64,000 bases of DNA from Anaerorhabdus sp036637135 (GCF_036637135.1 NZ_JAVWNC010000005.1:1-64000), one strand, 5' to 3'. Positions 18,154 to 27,968 are shown, counted from the stretch's first letter. Notes: generated by a model not told the origin, from the sequence alone. Made by a program: numbers and translations.

Positions 18154-19350
18154 ATGAGTAAAATTATTTCTGTAAATGCGGGTTCGTCATCACTAAAGTT
18201 TCAATTATTTGAAATGCCAAGTGAAACTGTTTTAACTTCAGGTATTGCTGAAAGAATTGGTTTGGATGAAGGAGTTTTCACAATTAAAGTAAATGGTGAA
18301 AAACATACTAAAAAACTACCAATTCCTACGCACAATGAAGCTGTTGCCTTATTGTTAGAATCATTAATTGAATTTGGTGTTGTAAAAGATTTAAATGAAA
18401 TTAATGGTGCTGGTCACCGTGTTGTTCAAGGTGGAGACTACTTTGATCAATCTGTAAAAGTAACTGAAGAAAATACTGCAATCGTTGAAAAATTAGCAGA
18501 ATTAGCTCCATTACACAATACAGCTAATTTAATTGGATATAAAGCATTTGCCAAAGCATTACCAAACATTGAACATATCTTTGTATTTGATACTGCATTC
18601 CATACAACAATGGCACCTGCTGCATTTATGTATCCAGTTCCTTATGAATGGTATACAGATTACAAAGTACGTCGTTATGGTGCACATGGAACTTCTCATC
18701 AATATGTTGCAGAACGTACTGCAGAATTATTAGGAAAAGATGTTAAAGATGTAAATATCATTACATGCCACTTAGGTAATGGTGCATCAATTACAGCGAT
18801 TGAACATGGTAAGTGTGTTAATACTTCAATGGGATTCACACCTCTTGCTGGAGTTATGATGGGTACTCGTTGTGGTGATATTGACCCAGCGATCGTTACA
18901 TATATGCAAAATAAAGCAAACTTATCTGCAGATGAAATCAACAATATTTTAAATAAAAAATCAGGTATGTTAGGTATATCAGGTATTTCAAGTGATGCTC
19001 GTGATATCGAAGACGCTGTAGCTAGAGGCGATGAAAGAGCTAAATTAACACATGAAATTTATGTCAATCGTGTAGTTAATGTTGTAGGTGGTTACTTCAT
19101 GCAAATGGGTAGCGTTGATGCTGTTGCATTTACTGCAGGACTTGGTGAAAATGATACACTTATTCGTGAATTAATCTGTAAAGGATTAGAAAAAGGTCTA
19201 GGTCTATCGATAGATTATGAACTAAATAGTAAAATCCGTGGTAAAGAAATTGCTATTTCTAAACCTGATTCAAAAACTGCAGTATGGGTTGTTCCAACTA
19301 ATGAAGAACTTGTAATTGCACGCGATACAGTTAAGATCTTAGGTCTATAA
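18154..19350 (+). CDS. ackA: Acetate kinase
   Basis: Interconverts acetyl phosphate and ADP with acetate and ATP, the ATP-yielding step of acetate fermentation. The 398-residue length is normal. N-terminal NAGSSSLKF (7-15) binds phosphate; VFDTAFHTTM, RRYGAHGTSH and HLGNGAS motifs hold the catalytic Asp, Arg and His; FTAGLGEN near 325-333 is the C-terminal signature. GGAGG precedes the ATG. It sits between ylxM and nrnA in one run; pta is not nearby. Confidence 0.97.
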   Translation: MSKIISVNAGSSSLKFQLFEMPSETVLTSGIAERIGLDEGVFTIKVNGEKHTKKLPIPTHNEAVALLLESLIEFGVVKDLNEINGAGHRVVQGGDYFDQSVKVTEENTAIVEKLAELAPLHNTANLIGYKAFAKALPNIEHIFVFDTAFHTTMAPAAFMYPVPYEWYTDYKVRRYGAHGTSHQYVAERTAELLGKDVKDVNIITCHLGNGASITAIEHGKCVNTSMGFTPLAGVMMGTRCGDIDPAIVTYMQNKANLSADEINNILNKKSGMLGISGISSDARDIEDAVARGDERAKLTHEIYVNRVVNVVGGYFMQMGSVDAVAFTAGLGENDTLIRELICKGLEKGLGLSIDYELNSKIRGKEIAISKPDSKTAVWVVPTNEELVIARDTVKILGL

Positions 19351-19352
19351 AA

Positions 19353-20282
19353 ATGAAAAGCATATTCCAAGAAACACTTGAACAATTTAATATCGTCACC
19401 ATTTTCCGCCATGAGAATCCTGATATGGATGCTTTAGGCAGTCAATTGGGACTTGGTAATTGGATTAATGAAAATTATCCTGATAAACAAGTTTTCTTAT
19501 GCGGATATGACTTTGGTAGACATCAAGAATTAAGTTCAAAAGAACCAGTCAGTTTAGAGATAATTGAAAATAGTTTAGCTATCATTTTAGATACTGCAAA
19601 TAGTGCACGTGTTGATGATGAACGCTTCAAACTTGCAAAGAAAACTATGCGTATTGATCATCATCCATATGTTGAAAGATTCGCAGATGTTGAAATTATT
19701 GTCGTTGAGGATGCTGCAACATGCCAACTTCTTGGTGAGTTATTCATCGAAATTGGATTGGAAACAATATCCCTTAAAACTGCAGAATATTTATATCAAG
19801 GTATATTAACTGACACATTGTGCTTTAGGACAAATAATACAACACCAAAAACGTTGTCTATAGCCTCACAAATCGCAAGTAGAGGAATTAATATATCAAA
19901 GATAAATCAAAAAGTATTTGATATTGATATAGATACATTCAATTACATTAGCTTGCTTCGAAACAAGGTTAAAACAAGAGGAGGGGTTGCCTATGCAATC
20001 ATAACTCAAAATGACCTACAACCTTTCACAATTTCAATTAATCAAGCAAGAGAGTATGTTTCTGAGCTCGGTAACGTAAAAGATTATTTAGTTTGGTGTA
20101 TATTTACTCAAGATGAAGAAAATCCAAATGTATACAAAGGATCATTACGATCTAAAGATATAGCAATTAATGATATTGCTTCCCGTTACAACGGTGGCGG
20201 ACATAAAAATGCATGTGGAGTAAAGAATTTAACTATTGAACAAGTTAATCAATTAATTAAAGATCTTGAGGAAATGTTATAA
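19353..20282 (+). CDS. nrnA: DHH/DHHA1 phosphoesterase, NrnA-type nanoRNase
   Basis: A 309-residue DHH-DHHA1 protein that degrades short oligoribonucleotides (nanoRNA) and in some species pAp. Metal-site motifs are all visible: RHENPDMDALGSQ (about 18-30), an Asp in ILDTANSARVD, RIDHHPY near 100, and LTDTLCFRT near 152; the C-terminal DHHA1 motif YNGGGHKNACG is near 279. It starts two bases after the ackA stop. A mostly AT-rich 111-base spacer with two inverted repeats follows before hup. Confidence 0.9.
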   Translation: MKSIFQETLEQFNIVTIFRHENPDMDALGSQLGLGNWINENYPDKQVFLCGYDFGRHQELSSKEPVSLEIIENSLAIILDTANSARVDDERFKLAKKTMRIDHHPYVERFADVEIIVVEDAATCQLLGELFIEIGLETISLKTAEYLYQGILTDTLCFRTNNTTPKTLSIASQIASRGINISKINQKVFDIDIDTFNYISLLRNKVKTRGGVAYAIITQNDLQPFTISINQAREYVSELGNVKDYLVWCIFTQDEENPNVYKGSLRSKDIAINDIASRYNGGGHKNACGVKNLTIEQVNQLIKDLEEML

Positions 20283-20302
20283 CTTGTGATGTACTTCACA
20301 AG
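20283..20302. repeat. Perfect inverted repeat after nrnA
   Basis: CTTGTGA (20283-20289) and TCACAAG (20296-20302) flank a 6-base centre, right after the nrnA stop. No T run follows, so it is not a classical terminator; an operator or weak hairpin is possible. Confidence 0.45.
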
Positions 20303-20325
20303 CAAAGGTGAAAATTAGATAAAAT

Positions 20326-20371
20326 GTACTTATTCTATTGTATAAGTACTACTATAAATGATAAAATGTTA
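20326..20371 (+). promoter_or_regulatory. hup promoter region with inverted repeat
   Basis: GTACTTAT (20326-20333) and ATAAGTAC (20342-20349) form a perfect 8-bp inverted repeat with an 8-base centre. Overlapping it, TTGTAT (20339-20344) and TAAAAT (20363-20368), 18 bases apart, make a candidate promoter, so a protein bound to the repeat could control HU synthesis. This is inference from position. Confidence 0.4.
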
Positions 20372-20393
20372 AATGGAGATGGAGGTATTTCAT

Positions 20394-20675
20394 ATGGAAA
20401 TCACAAACAAAAAAGTATTAGCAGATTTAATTGCTGAAAAGAATGGCATGACTAAAAAAGCTGCAACTGAAACTTTAGACTTAGTATTTGACACTATTGC
20501 AGAAACTTTAAAAAATGGTGGTAAAGTTGATATTAGCGGATTTGGTAAATTTGAAGTTAAACAAAGACCAGAACGTAAAGGTATTAACCCAGCTACTAAA
20601 GAAGCAATAACAATTGCTGCTAGCAAAGCTCCTGGATTTAAAGCTGCAAAAGCTCTTAAAGACATCGTTAAATAG
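20394..20675 (+). CDS. hup: DNA-binding protein HU
   Basis: Histone-like dimeric protein that bends and compacts DNA. The 93-residue protein carries the DUF-free canonical HU fold: helical N-terminus with KKAATETLDLVFDTIAETL, the GFGKFEVKQRPERKGINPAT signature region (about 46-65) including the DNA-intercalating Pro in the beta arm, and a C-terminal helix. I use ATG 20394, preceded by GGAGG at 20381-20385, not the in-frame ATG at 20373. It has its own promoter region and terminator, suggesting a monocistronic, highly expressed unit. Confidence 0.96.
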   Translation: MEITNKKVLADLIAEKNGMTKKAATETLDLVFDTIAETLKNGGKVDISGFGKFEVKQRPERKGINPATKEAITIAASKAPGFKAAKALKDIVK

Positions 20676-20682
20676 TTCAAAC

Positions 20683-20709
20683 AAAAAGAGAAGAAATTCT
20701 CTTTTTTTT
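20683..20709 (+). terminator. Intrinsic terminator of hup
   Basis: AAAAAGAGAA (20683-20692) pairs with TTCTCTTTTT (20697-20706) around GAAA, and the T run continues. Strong rho-independent terminator. Confidence 0.85.
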
Positions 20710-21124
20710 ATATTCATATCCTTGTAGTTTAATTCGAGTAAGAGAGATGTCTATCAAATGAAATCTCAAATCACTACAGAAGGTATGACAATTACAAATA
20801 ATATGAAAAAAACTAAGGAAAACCTTAGTTCTAGATCAAAATCAATCAATATATCGATTATTCCATTTACTTCGCATAATGTTTGTTATACGATTATTTT
20901 GGATGTATTTATAATTGGGTAGATTTAAACCATCCCCCCTGTTGAATTCATTAATTTAATTATAGTAGTTAATCTATTAAAATTCAACAATACTTACATT
21001 CGTAATTATCTATCTAATCGTACTGAATCATAGAATTTATTAAGATATTATTTTCTAAATTTGCACAACACTTACTATATCTCCCCCACCATCAAACAAA
21101 ATTTATATCAAAGGGGCATTGGGT
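20710..21124. other. Gene-poor interval between hup and deoB
   Basis: No convincing gene. There is a perfect hairpin AACTAAGG (20811-20818) / CCTTAGTT (20823-20830) with an AAAA loop but no T run. A 54-codon open frame (ATG 20758 to TAG 20922) spans it; it has no good ribosome-binding site and no family resemblance I can see, so I do not call it. The rest is very AT-rich, with a C run at 20934-20939. It may be remnants of a lost gene. Confidence 0.4.
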
Positions 21125-21168
21125 TAAAAAAAGCACTGCTTATAACCTAAAAAGTTATTAACAGTGCT
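21125..21168 (-). terminator. Intrinsic terminator of deoB operon
   Basis: On the minus strand AGCACTG (21168-21162) pairs with CAGTGCT (21138-21132), with an inner partly paired loop, followed by a run of T. It closes the long nusB-to-deoB run. Confidence 0.85.
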
Positions 21169-21177
21169 CATATTGAT

Positions 21178-22362
21178 TTAATTCAAGTTATCTAAGAATG
21201 AATCACCATTCTCTGGCATTTCAACATTGAAGTTTTCTGCAATAGTTGCTCCAATATCAGCAAATGATTGACCTTGTCTTACAAGACCTGAGCCAGTCAT
21301 TTTTTTACTATAGGCAACTACTGGGATCATTTCACGAGTATGATCAGTACCATGATGTGTTGGATCATTGCCATGGTCTGCAGTACAGATTACTAAATCA
21401 TCTTCATTCATCGTTTCAATTAGTTTACCTAAAAGAACATCAAAGTCTTCTAACTCTTTTGCATAACCTTGAGGATTTCTACGATGTCCCCATTTTGCAT
21501 CAAAGTCTACTAAATTCACAAAACATAATCCATTGAAAGGTTTTTCAGCAATTTCAATAGTTTGCTCCATACCATGTATACTGCTTTGTGATTTATGAGA
21601 TTCAGTAATTCCTTCACCAACGAAGATATCATTGATTTTGCCTACACTGATAACATCAAAGTTATGATCCTTTAGTGAATTTAATACTGTATTTGCGAAT
21701 GGTTTTAATGCTAAGTCATGACGATTTGGGGTACGTTGGAAATTACCAGCTCTATCTCCTACAAAAGGACGTGCTATAACTCTACCTACTTTCCATTCAG
21801 GTTTCATTGTAATTTCTCTCGCAATTTCGCAACAACGATATAATTCATCTAATCCGAATGTTTCTTCATGAGCAGCAATTTGAAGCACAGAGTCAGCTGA
21901 AGTATACACAATCATTTCTCCTGTTTGCATATGTCTTTCACCTAATTCATCTAGAATTTCAGTACCACTTGCTGATTTGTTACCAATGACTTTATGTCCC
22001 GTTTTTTCTTCTAATTCTTTAATTAATTCATCTGGGAATCCTGTCTCAGTAAAAGTTTGGAATGGAGTATCAATATAAAGTCCCATCATTTCCCAATGTC
22101 CTGTCATTGTATCTTTACCAACACTTTTTTCAAGTAATTTCGTGTAGTAGCCTAATGGTGCATCTACTGGATCAACACCTTTAATTTGATGAAGATTACC
22201 GAATCCTAATTTTTGCATGATTGGCATTTTTAAACCACCTACTGCATCTGCAGTATGGCCAATTGTATCTGCACCCTCATCATCATATTTCTTAGCATCA
22301 GGCATAGCACCTGCTCCTACTGAATCCATTACCACTACGAATATTCTATTATATTTCATCAT
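21178..22362 (-). CDS. deoB: Phosphopentomutase
   Basis: Interconverts ribose-1-phosphate and ribose-5-phosphate (and the deoxy forms) in nucleoside catabolism. A 394-residue alkaline-phosphatase-superfamily metalloenzyme: metal-binding Asp in VVVMDSVGAGAMPDA, the catalytic Thr in GKDTMTGHWEM, and the C-terminal metal ligands in CTADHGNDPTHHGTDHTRE. AAGGAG at 22374-22369 favours a start in the ATGATGATG cluster; I choose 22362 (spacing 6), with 22365 and 22359 as alternatives. It overlaps the end of xerD by 14 bases. No purine nucleoside phosphorylase gene adjoins it. Confidence 0.94.
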   Translation of the reverse strand: MMKYNRIFVVVMDSVGAGAMPDAKKYDDEGADTIGHTADAVGGLKMPIMQKLGFGNLHQIKGVDPVDAPLGYYTKLLEKSVGKDTMTGHWEMMGLYIDTPFQTFTETGFPDELIKELEEKTGHKVIGNKSASGTEILDELGERHMQTGEMIVYTSADSVLQIAAHEETFGLDELYRCCEIAREITMKPEWKVGRVIARPFVGDRAGNFQRTPNRHDLALKPFANTVLNSLKDHNFDVISVGKINDIFVGEGITESHKSQSSIHGMEQTIEIAEKPFNGLCFVNLVDFDAKWGHRRNPQGYAKELEDFDVLLGKLIETMNEDDLVICTADHGNDPTHHGTDHTREMIPVVAYSKKMTGSGLVRQGQSFADIGATIAENFNVEMPENGDSFLDNLN

Positions 22363-23257
22363 CATTATCTCCTTCTCTATTACCTGGATGAAACTTTGCA
22401 TAACTTTGTTTTAAACGATTTTCTTGTACATGAGTATAAATCTCAGTAGTTTGTATATTACTATGACCTAATAACTCTTGTATTGACCTTAAATCTGCAT
22501 CACCTTGTAATAGGTGTGTTGCAAAACTATGTCTTAATTTATGGGGTGTTACATGCTTTTTAAACCCCAATTCATTACACTTATATCTTAACACACTTTC
22601 TACATATTCAGTCGTTACGTGCTTCCCAAAATGGTTCACAAAGAAGAGATTTGACCCCTTCTTGTTCCATACAGGACGAACTGTATCGAAATACCTCAGT
22701 AATACATTTCTTGAGATATCAGGTATAGGCACAATTCTTTCTTTATCCCCTTTTCCCAATACACGTACAATGTTCGTATTTAAATCCACACGACTCAACG
22801 TTAGAGTTACTGCCTCACTTACACGTAATCCACAAGCGTAGATAAATTCCAATAATGCATGTTGGAAACATTCATTTGGCACTTCATCATTGAACGAATT
22901 CATGAGTAAATTAATTTCATCGATTGTACAATAAATCGGTAATGATTTCTTACCTCTTCTTACTTCTAAGTTTAAAGCGGGATTTTTAAAATCATATTTA
23001 AAATTCAAGAATTGATGGAAACTTCGAATTGAACAACTTTTTCGTGCTATTGTACTTCGTTCATATTTATCTAATGAAGTAATGTAAGTTTCGATATCTC
23101 GATACTTTACTTTTTCGATATCGTCAAAATTTTTCTCTTTTAAAAAATCAAGATAAGCTGTCACATCAATTAAATAATTCTTTACCGTACGACTTGCTTT
23201 AGGATCTCTATTTTCAATTTCCATTCGATATTCTTTAAAAGCTTTATTTAAGTCCAT
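22349..23257 (-). CDS. xerD: Tyrosine recombinase XerD-like
   Basis: Site-specific tyrosine recombinase of 302 residues, of the type resolving chromosome dimers. N-terminal SAM-like core-binding domain (about 1-90), catalytic domain with R145 (CGLRVSE), K169 (GKGDKER), H239-R242 (HKLRH), H265 (LLGHSN) and the nucleophile Y274 (TEIYTHV): the complete active-site set. Its position inside the housekeeping run, beside deoB as in Bacillus (xerD-deoB), supports a chromosomal Xer rather than a mobile integrase. Confidence 0.9.
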   Translation of the reverse strand: MDLNKAFKEYRMEIENRDPKASRTVKNYLIDVTAYLDFLKEKNFDDIEKVKYRDIETYITSLDKYERSTIARKSCSIRSFHQFLNFKYDFKNPALNLEVRRGKKSLPIYCTIDEINLLMNSFNDEVPNECFQHALLEFIYACGLRVSEAVTLTLSRVDLNTNIVRVLGKGDKERIVPIPDISRNVLLRYFDTVRPVWNKKGSNLFFVNHFGKHVTTEYVESVLRYKCNELGFKKHVTPHKLRHSFATHLLQGDADLRSIQELLGHSNIQTTEIYTHVQENRLKQSYAKFHPGNREGDNDDEI

Positions 23258-23259
23258 GA

Positions 23260-24438
23260 TTATCCCTTCTTCTTCAGTAAAGAAGATGCTGATTTTAAAA
23301 TTGGTTTAGATACTGATTTATTAAGTTCTTTAATCAGTTGATCTGTTTTTGACAATTCATATAAAGAAGAATCTTGTGTAAATAAATTAATCTGTATTTG
23401 AACATCTTCTTTGTATTTTAAATTACTTACCCCTACTCCAACTAATCGAACAGGTATATCCTCTACATTCTCATCAAATAAATCCAGTGCATGTTGAAAT
23501 ATCTCATCACCATTATTAATGTATTCACTTATTTTTTTAGATCGATTACTTGTTGAAAAATCAAAGTACTTAATCGTAATTGAAATTAAATTACCTACCT
23601 TGCTCTCTGCTTGCAAACGAGTACTGAGACGCTTAGAGAGTTGATAGAACGAACTTTTAAGCTCATCATAATCTGTTAAATCATTTGCGAATGTTGTTGA
23701 TTGAGACATTGTTTTCACATCCCATTCGCAAAGAATCTCACTATCATCAAATCCATTAGCGCGTTGAATAACAGAGTCGGTATTCTTTCCAAATACATTA
23801 CGTAATTGTTCAATATTTTTAGGTTGTGCTAAATCACCAATTGTATGGATTCCCATCTCATGAAGGATAGGTGCTGTTTTTTTACCAACACCACGCATAT
23901 CATCTATTTTAAGTGGCCATAATTTCGTTGGAACTTCTTGTATACGTAATACAGTTATACCCATAGGTTTTTTCATATCACTCGCCATTTTCGCGAGAAA
24001 TTTATTAGGAGCAACACCAATTGAACATTTTAATCCAATATCATTTAAAAGTTCTGTTTGGATTTGCCATGCTAAATCCATTGGACGTTTAAACTTGGTA
24101 ACAGCTTCACTCATATCTGCGTAACATTCATCAATACTAGCTTGCTCAATAATCTTCGTATATTTTTTAATCGTATCGATAAACTTAATTGATAATTCTT
24201 GATAAAAAGAAGAATGTCCATTCACTAAAATTAAATCAGGACACAGTTGTAAGGCCATAGCAGTCGGCATAGCAGAATTAACACCAAATTGTCTAGCTTC
24301 ATAGGATGCTGTTGATATAACACCTCTACGGCTATGACCTGCAACTGCTATTGGTTTACCTTTTAAACTTGGATTAAGTAAAACTTCAGCGGATGCAAAA
24401 AACGAATTCAAGTCGATATGATAAATTACTTTACCCAT
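23260..24438 (-). CDS. dinB: DNA polymerase IV
   Basis: Y-family translesion polymerase of 392 residues. Catalytic carboxylates are in HIDLNSFFAS (D9) and QASIDECYADM (Asp-Glu); SYEARQFGVNSAMPT is the typical fingers signature, GVAPNKFLAKMASDMKKP follows, a helix-hairpin-helix thumb is near 180-200 and the little-finger domain occupies about 240-350. No clear beta-clamp motif of the QL-LF kind at the extreme C-terminus, though QINLFTQD near 358-365 is a good candidate. It overlaps recN by 8 bases. Confidence 0.93.
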   Translation of the reverse strand: MGKVIYHIDLNSFFASAEVLLNPSLKGKPIAVAGHSRRGVISTASYEARQFGVNSAMPTAMALQLCPDLILVNGHSSFYQELSIKFIDTIKKYTKIIEQASIDECYADMSEAVTKFKRPMDLAWQIQTELLNDIGLKCSIGVAPNKFLAKMASDMKKPMGITVLRIQEVPTKLWPLKIDDMRGVGKKTAPILHEMGIHTIGDLAQPKNIEQLRNVFGKNTDSVIQRANGFDDSEILCEWDVKTMSQSTTFANDLTDYDELKSSFYQLSKRLSTRLQAESKVGNLISITIKYFDFSTSNRSKKISEYINNGDEIFQHALDLFDENVEDIPVRLVGVGVSNLKYKEDVQIQINLFTQDSSLYELSKTDQLIKELNKSVSKPILKSASSLLKKKG

Positions 24439-26086
24439 TACACATCACTTGACTTTTCAAGTACAATTCTTTTGCTGCTTCTAAACTTGCATTCGTTATA
24501 TCGCCACTCGCAATTAGTGCTAATTGTTCAATCTTATCTTCTTCATTTAGCATGATGACTTCTGTATCAGTTGATTTTTTATCTTGATTTTTTTGCACAT
24601 GATAATGATGTGCAGCACATGAAGCAACAGGTGCAAGATGAGTAACTGAGAACACTTGTGTTTCTTTTGATAATTCTCTCATTTTTAAACCAATTGATGT
24701 TGCTACAGGTCCACTGACTCCACTATCAATTTCATCAAAAATAACTGTTTGAATACCTTGTAATGATGTAAATATTGTCTTAAGCCCTAACATCAAACGA
24801 CTTAACTCTCCTCCAGATGCTACTTTTGCAAGTGGTTTTAATGATTCTCCGGGATTCATTGATATCATAAACTCAACTTGATCTAATCCAGTCTTTGAAG
24901 GATTTCCTACTTGTATATCCGTTTTAAATTCAGCATTAGGTAACATCAAATCTTTCAAATGTTTTTTGATGTCTTTATCCAATTGTAGTGCTGACTTCTT
25001 ACGTTTTTCACTTAATTCTAAAGCAACATTGTTGAATGCCTCATAACTCTGTTGAACTTCTTTTTCCATTTTATCCAGTACTTCTTGGCGATTTACAATA
25101 CGGTCAATTTTGCTTTGTATTTCAGTTTTATTATTTAATACATCTTGAATGGTATGACCATATTTATGTTTCAATCGTTGTATTTCAAATAGTCTTTCTT
25201 GAATAGCATCAATATCAATATCATTTGTTTCTAAACTACCAAAATATTTCTTAAATGTATCAAATGATTCTTCTAGTTCATAGTAACTACTCGATGTATG
25301 TTCTAATAAGTTACTTAATTGTTCACTTCCATTTAATGATTCTAGTACTTTCTTAATTTCGTAAAGTTGAGGTTGTACTTGTTCATCATAAATTTCAAGA
25401 ACTCTTGTGTATTTTTCTAGATTCTTTGAAATTGATTGATACATCTTTTCTTGATTTATGAGTTCTTCATCTTCATTTAAAACTAGATTTGCTTTCTCAA
25501 TTTCTTCAACTTGAAAAGTGAAATACTCTAAATCATTTTCATTGTAATCTTCTTGTTTAGCGCGTTCTAATTCATTATTCAAAGCAGCATATTCTTTATA
25601 CTTTGTTGAAACTTCTTCCACTAACTTTGTATCATGCATATATTGATCCAACAAACGAATATGAAAGTTCTTATTCAACAAGTATTGGTTATCATGTTGA
25701 CTATGAATATCAATTTCATTTTGAAGAATTTGTTTTAATAAATTTAAGGTCACAATACGGTAGTTAATTTTAGCTGTACTTTTTCCATCACTTTTAATCT
25801 CTCTCGATATTACAACCTCATCTAACTGATCAAAGCCTTCATTTTCAAGAATAGCCATAGCATCTTTATTTTTTGATAAGTCAAAAATACCCTCAACAAG
25901 AGCACTTTCTTTATCGTGCTTTATCATGGAAGAACTAGCACGTTCAGCAAGTAACAAGCTAATCGCATCAATCAATAAAGATTTACCTGCACCAGTCTCT
26001 CCTGTAAAAGCACTAAAACCCGACTCAAAGTCGAGTTGTATTTGATCAAATAAAACAAAATCTTTAATAAATAGGTGTTTAATCAT
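24431..26086 (-). CDS. recN: DNA repair protein RecN
   Basis: SMC-like ATPase acting early in double-strand-break repair. The 551-residue protein has Walker A GETGAGKSLLIDAI near residue 30, long coiled coils (about 150-370), and the C-terminal head with LASGGELSRLMLGLK, VIFDEIDSGVSG and the THLAPVASCA switch. RecN in this position next to dxs/ispA is common in Bacillota; usual neighbours argR and tlyA are absent here. GGGGG precedes ATG 26086. Confidence 0.94.
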   Translation of the reverse strand: MIKHLFIKDFVLFDQIQLDFESGFSAFTGETGAGKSLLIDAISLLLAERASSSMIKHDKESALVEGIFDLSKNKDAMAILENEGFDQLDEVVISREIKSDGKSTAKINYRIVTLNLLKQILQNEIDIHSQHDNQYLLNKNFHIRLLDQYMHDTKLVEEVSTKYKEYAALNNELERAKQEDYNENDLEYFTFQVEEIEKANLVLNEDEELINQEKMYQSISKNLEKYTRVLEIYDEQVQPQLYEIKKVLESLNGSEQLSNLLEHTSSSYYELEESFDTFKKYFGSLETNDIDIDAIQERLFEIQRLKHKYGHTIQDVLNNKTEIQSKIDRIVNRQEVLDKMEKEVQQSYEAFNNVALELSEKRKKSALQLDKDIKKHLKDLMLPNAEFKTDIQVGNPSKTGLDQVEFMISMNPGESLKPLAKVASGGELSRLMLGLKTIFTSLQGIQTVIFDEIDSGVSGPVATSIGLKMRELSKETQVFSVTHLAPVASCAAHHYHVQKNQDKKSTDTEVIMLNEEDKIEQLALIASGDITNASLEAAKELYLKSQVMCNG

Positions 26087-26095
26087 AAATCCCCC

Positions 26096-27958
26096 TTATT
26101 TTATAAGTTCGTCTATCGTGTCAAAAAGTGTTTCAATATCTACTCCTGCATCTTTTCTAATTTGATTTAGTGATCCATGAGGAATGTATTCATCATGGAT
26201 ACCAATACGATGCAATTTTATTTGGACATTGTGATCACATCCCCATTCAAGAATACTTGTTGCTAAACCACCTTCCAACATATCCGTTTCATAAACGATT
26301 ATCGGTAATTTACTACTAGCGATTTTTAACAACATTTCTTCATCAATTGGTTTAAAGAATCGACAATTTACAACCTCTACTGGTAATCCATTGCTACAAA
26401 TCTTCGTTAATACTTTATCAACTTCTGGTCCATAAGTCATTACAATACAGCGAGTTATGTCTGACTCATTAAATTTCGTCCAAGTACCAATTTTTATTGG
26501 ATCTGCAGATGAAATTGGTGAATAACATTCGCTACCACGAGGATAACGTATAGCAAGTGGATGTTTTTGCGCAAATGCAGCAACTAATAATTGTTGTGCT
26601 TCATCGCCATCTTTAGGCTGACATATGATGAGATTAGGTATTGATTTCAACATGGATATATCAAATACACCATGATGTGTAGCACCATCTTCCCCAACAA
26701 GTCCTGCACGATCAATTCCAATGACCACAGGTAAATCCATGCGACAAATATCATGATTAATTTGATCATAAGCACGTTGTAGAAAAGAAGAATAAATACA
26801 TAAGAATGGCCGTTTGCCAGTAATCGCAAGTCCTGCTGCAAAAGTGGTCGCATGCTCTTCCGCTATACCACAATCAAAACTCCGTGTAGGATATGCTGCA
26901 AAGAATTTCTCAAGTTTACTTCCTGTTATCATCGCAGGAGTAATTGCTACAATATCCTCATTTGTTTTTGCTATACGACATAAAGTTTCTGAAATTATTT
27001 CTGACCAAGATAGTTTTCCTTGCGGTGTTGAACTCAAAGATTTACCCGTTAATACATCAAATGGTCCTACTCCATGCCAACTTCCTAATTTATCATTTTC
27101 ACAAGGTTTATACCCCTTGCCTTTTCGAGTTAATACATGAACAACGACTGGTCCTTCATGTTGTTTTGCAGCTTCAAGAATATGAATTAAGTCTTTCATA
27201 TTATGGCCATCTACAGGTCCTAAATATTCCAATCCAAATTCCCCAAATAAGCCACTTTCAACAACTGAATCTTTTAATTTATCTTTGATTGCACTCATAC
27301 CTGCAAGAAGTGTCTTCCCTGCTTCATTTTTCTTTAATATACTCTTCATATCTGTTTTAAAACTAGTATATGGTTTTGATGTTCTTAATTTTGAAAACCC
27401 ATTCGTTAAAGCACCCACATTTTGTGAGATAGACATATTGTTATCATTAAAAATAATAATCATATTCTTATTTTCAGATCCGATTTGATTTAATGCTTCA
27501 AGTGACATTCCCGAAACTATACTACCATCACCAACAACAGGAACTACAAAATAATTCGAGTTATCTAAATCACGTGCCACAGCCATACCTAATGCCGCAC
27601 TAAGAACTGTTGAGCTATGACCCGCTTCCCAACAATCATATTCACTCTCTTCTCTTTTTTGAAAACCCGATATACCTTTGTATTGTCTTAAAGTAGAAAA
27701 ATCTTTTGCTCTTCCCGTTAAAATCTTATGAATATAGCTTTGATGTCCAACATCAAATAATATTTTATCTTCTGGACTGTTAAACACTTTATGCAACGCA
27801 ATCGTAAGTTCAACAACTCCTAAATTGCTTGATAAGTGACCACCTGTCTTTGAAACGGAATCAATAAGAAAAGCACGAATATCATTCGCTAAACTATTAC
27901 ATTCCTTAATTGACATATCTTTTAGAAAAAGTGGATTTTGTATTTCTTTGATATCCAT
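26096..27958 (-). CDS. dxs: 1-deoxy-D-xylulose-5-phosphate synthase
   Basis: Thiamine-diphosphate enzyme condensing pyruvate with glyceraldehyde-3-phosphate, first step of the MEP isoprenoid pathway. The 620-residue protein shows LSSNLGVVELTIALH, the TPP motif VGDGSIVSGM followed by NDNNMSIS, the GPVDGHN block, and the pyrimidine-domain CGIAEEHATTFAAGLA with the catalytic Glu. AGGAGG precedes the ATG. Together with ispA it gives precursor supply in the same transcript. Confidence 0.95.
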   Translation of the reverse strand: MDIKEIQNPLFLKDMSIKECNSLANDIRAFLIDSVSKTGGHLSSNLGVVELTIALHKVFNSPEDKILFDVGHQSYIHKILTGRAKDFSTLRQYKGISGFQKREESEYDCWEAGHSSTVLSAALGMAVARDLDNSNYFVVPVVGDGSIVSGMSLEALNQIGSENKNMIIIFNDNNMSISQNVGALTNGFSKLRTSKPYTSFKTDMKSILKKNEAGKTLLAGMSAIKDKLKDSVVESGLFGEFGLEYLGPVDGHNMKDLIHILEAAKQHEGPVVVHVLTRKGKGYKPCENDKLGSWHGVGPFDVLTGKSLSSTPQGKLSWSEIISETLCRIAKTNEDIVAITPAMITGSKLEKFFAAYPTRSFDCGIAEEHATTFAAGLAITGKRPFLCIYSSFLQRAYDQINHDICRMDLPVVIGIDRAGLVGEDGATHHGVFDISMLKSIPNLIICQPKDGDEAQQLLVAAFAQKHPLAIRYPRGSECYSPISSADPIKIGTWTKFNESDITRCIVMTYGPEVDKVLTKICSNGLPVEVVNCRFFKPIDEEMLLKIASSKLPIIVYETDMLEGGLATSILEWGCDHNVQIKLHRIGIHDEYIPHGSLNQIRKDAGVDIETLFDTIDELIK

Positions 27959-27968
27959 TCAGCGCCTC

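Noticed and set aside
20758..20922. 54-codon frame between hup and deoB
   Set aside because: No ribosome-binding site or family resemblance; spans a hairpin; treated as noncoding.
22349..23257. Tyrosine recombinase as part of a mobile element
   Set aside because: It sits in a conserved housekeeping run beside deoB with no att-like repeats or cargo, as expected for chromosomal XerD.
26814..27488. Plus-strand frames of 67-114 codons opposite dxs
   Set aside because: Antisense shadows of a well-conserved gene.
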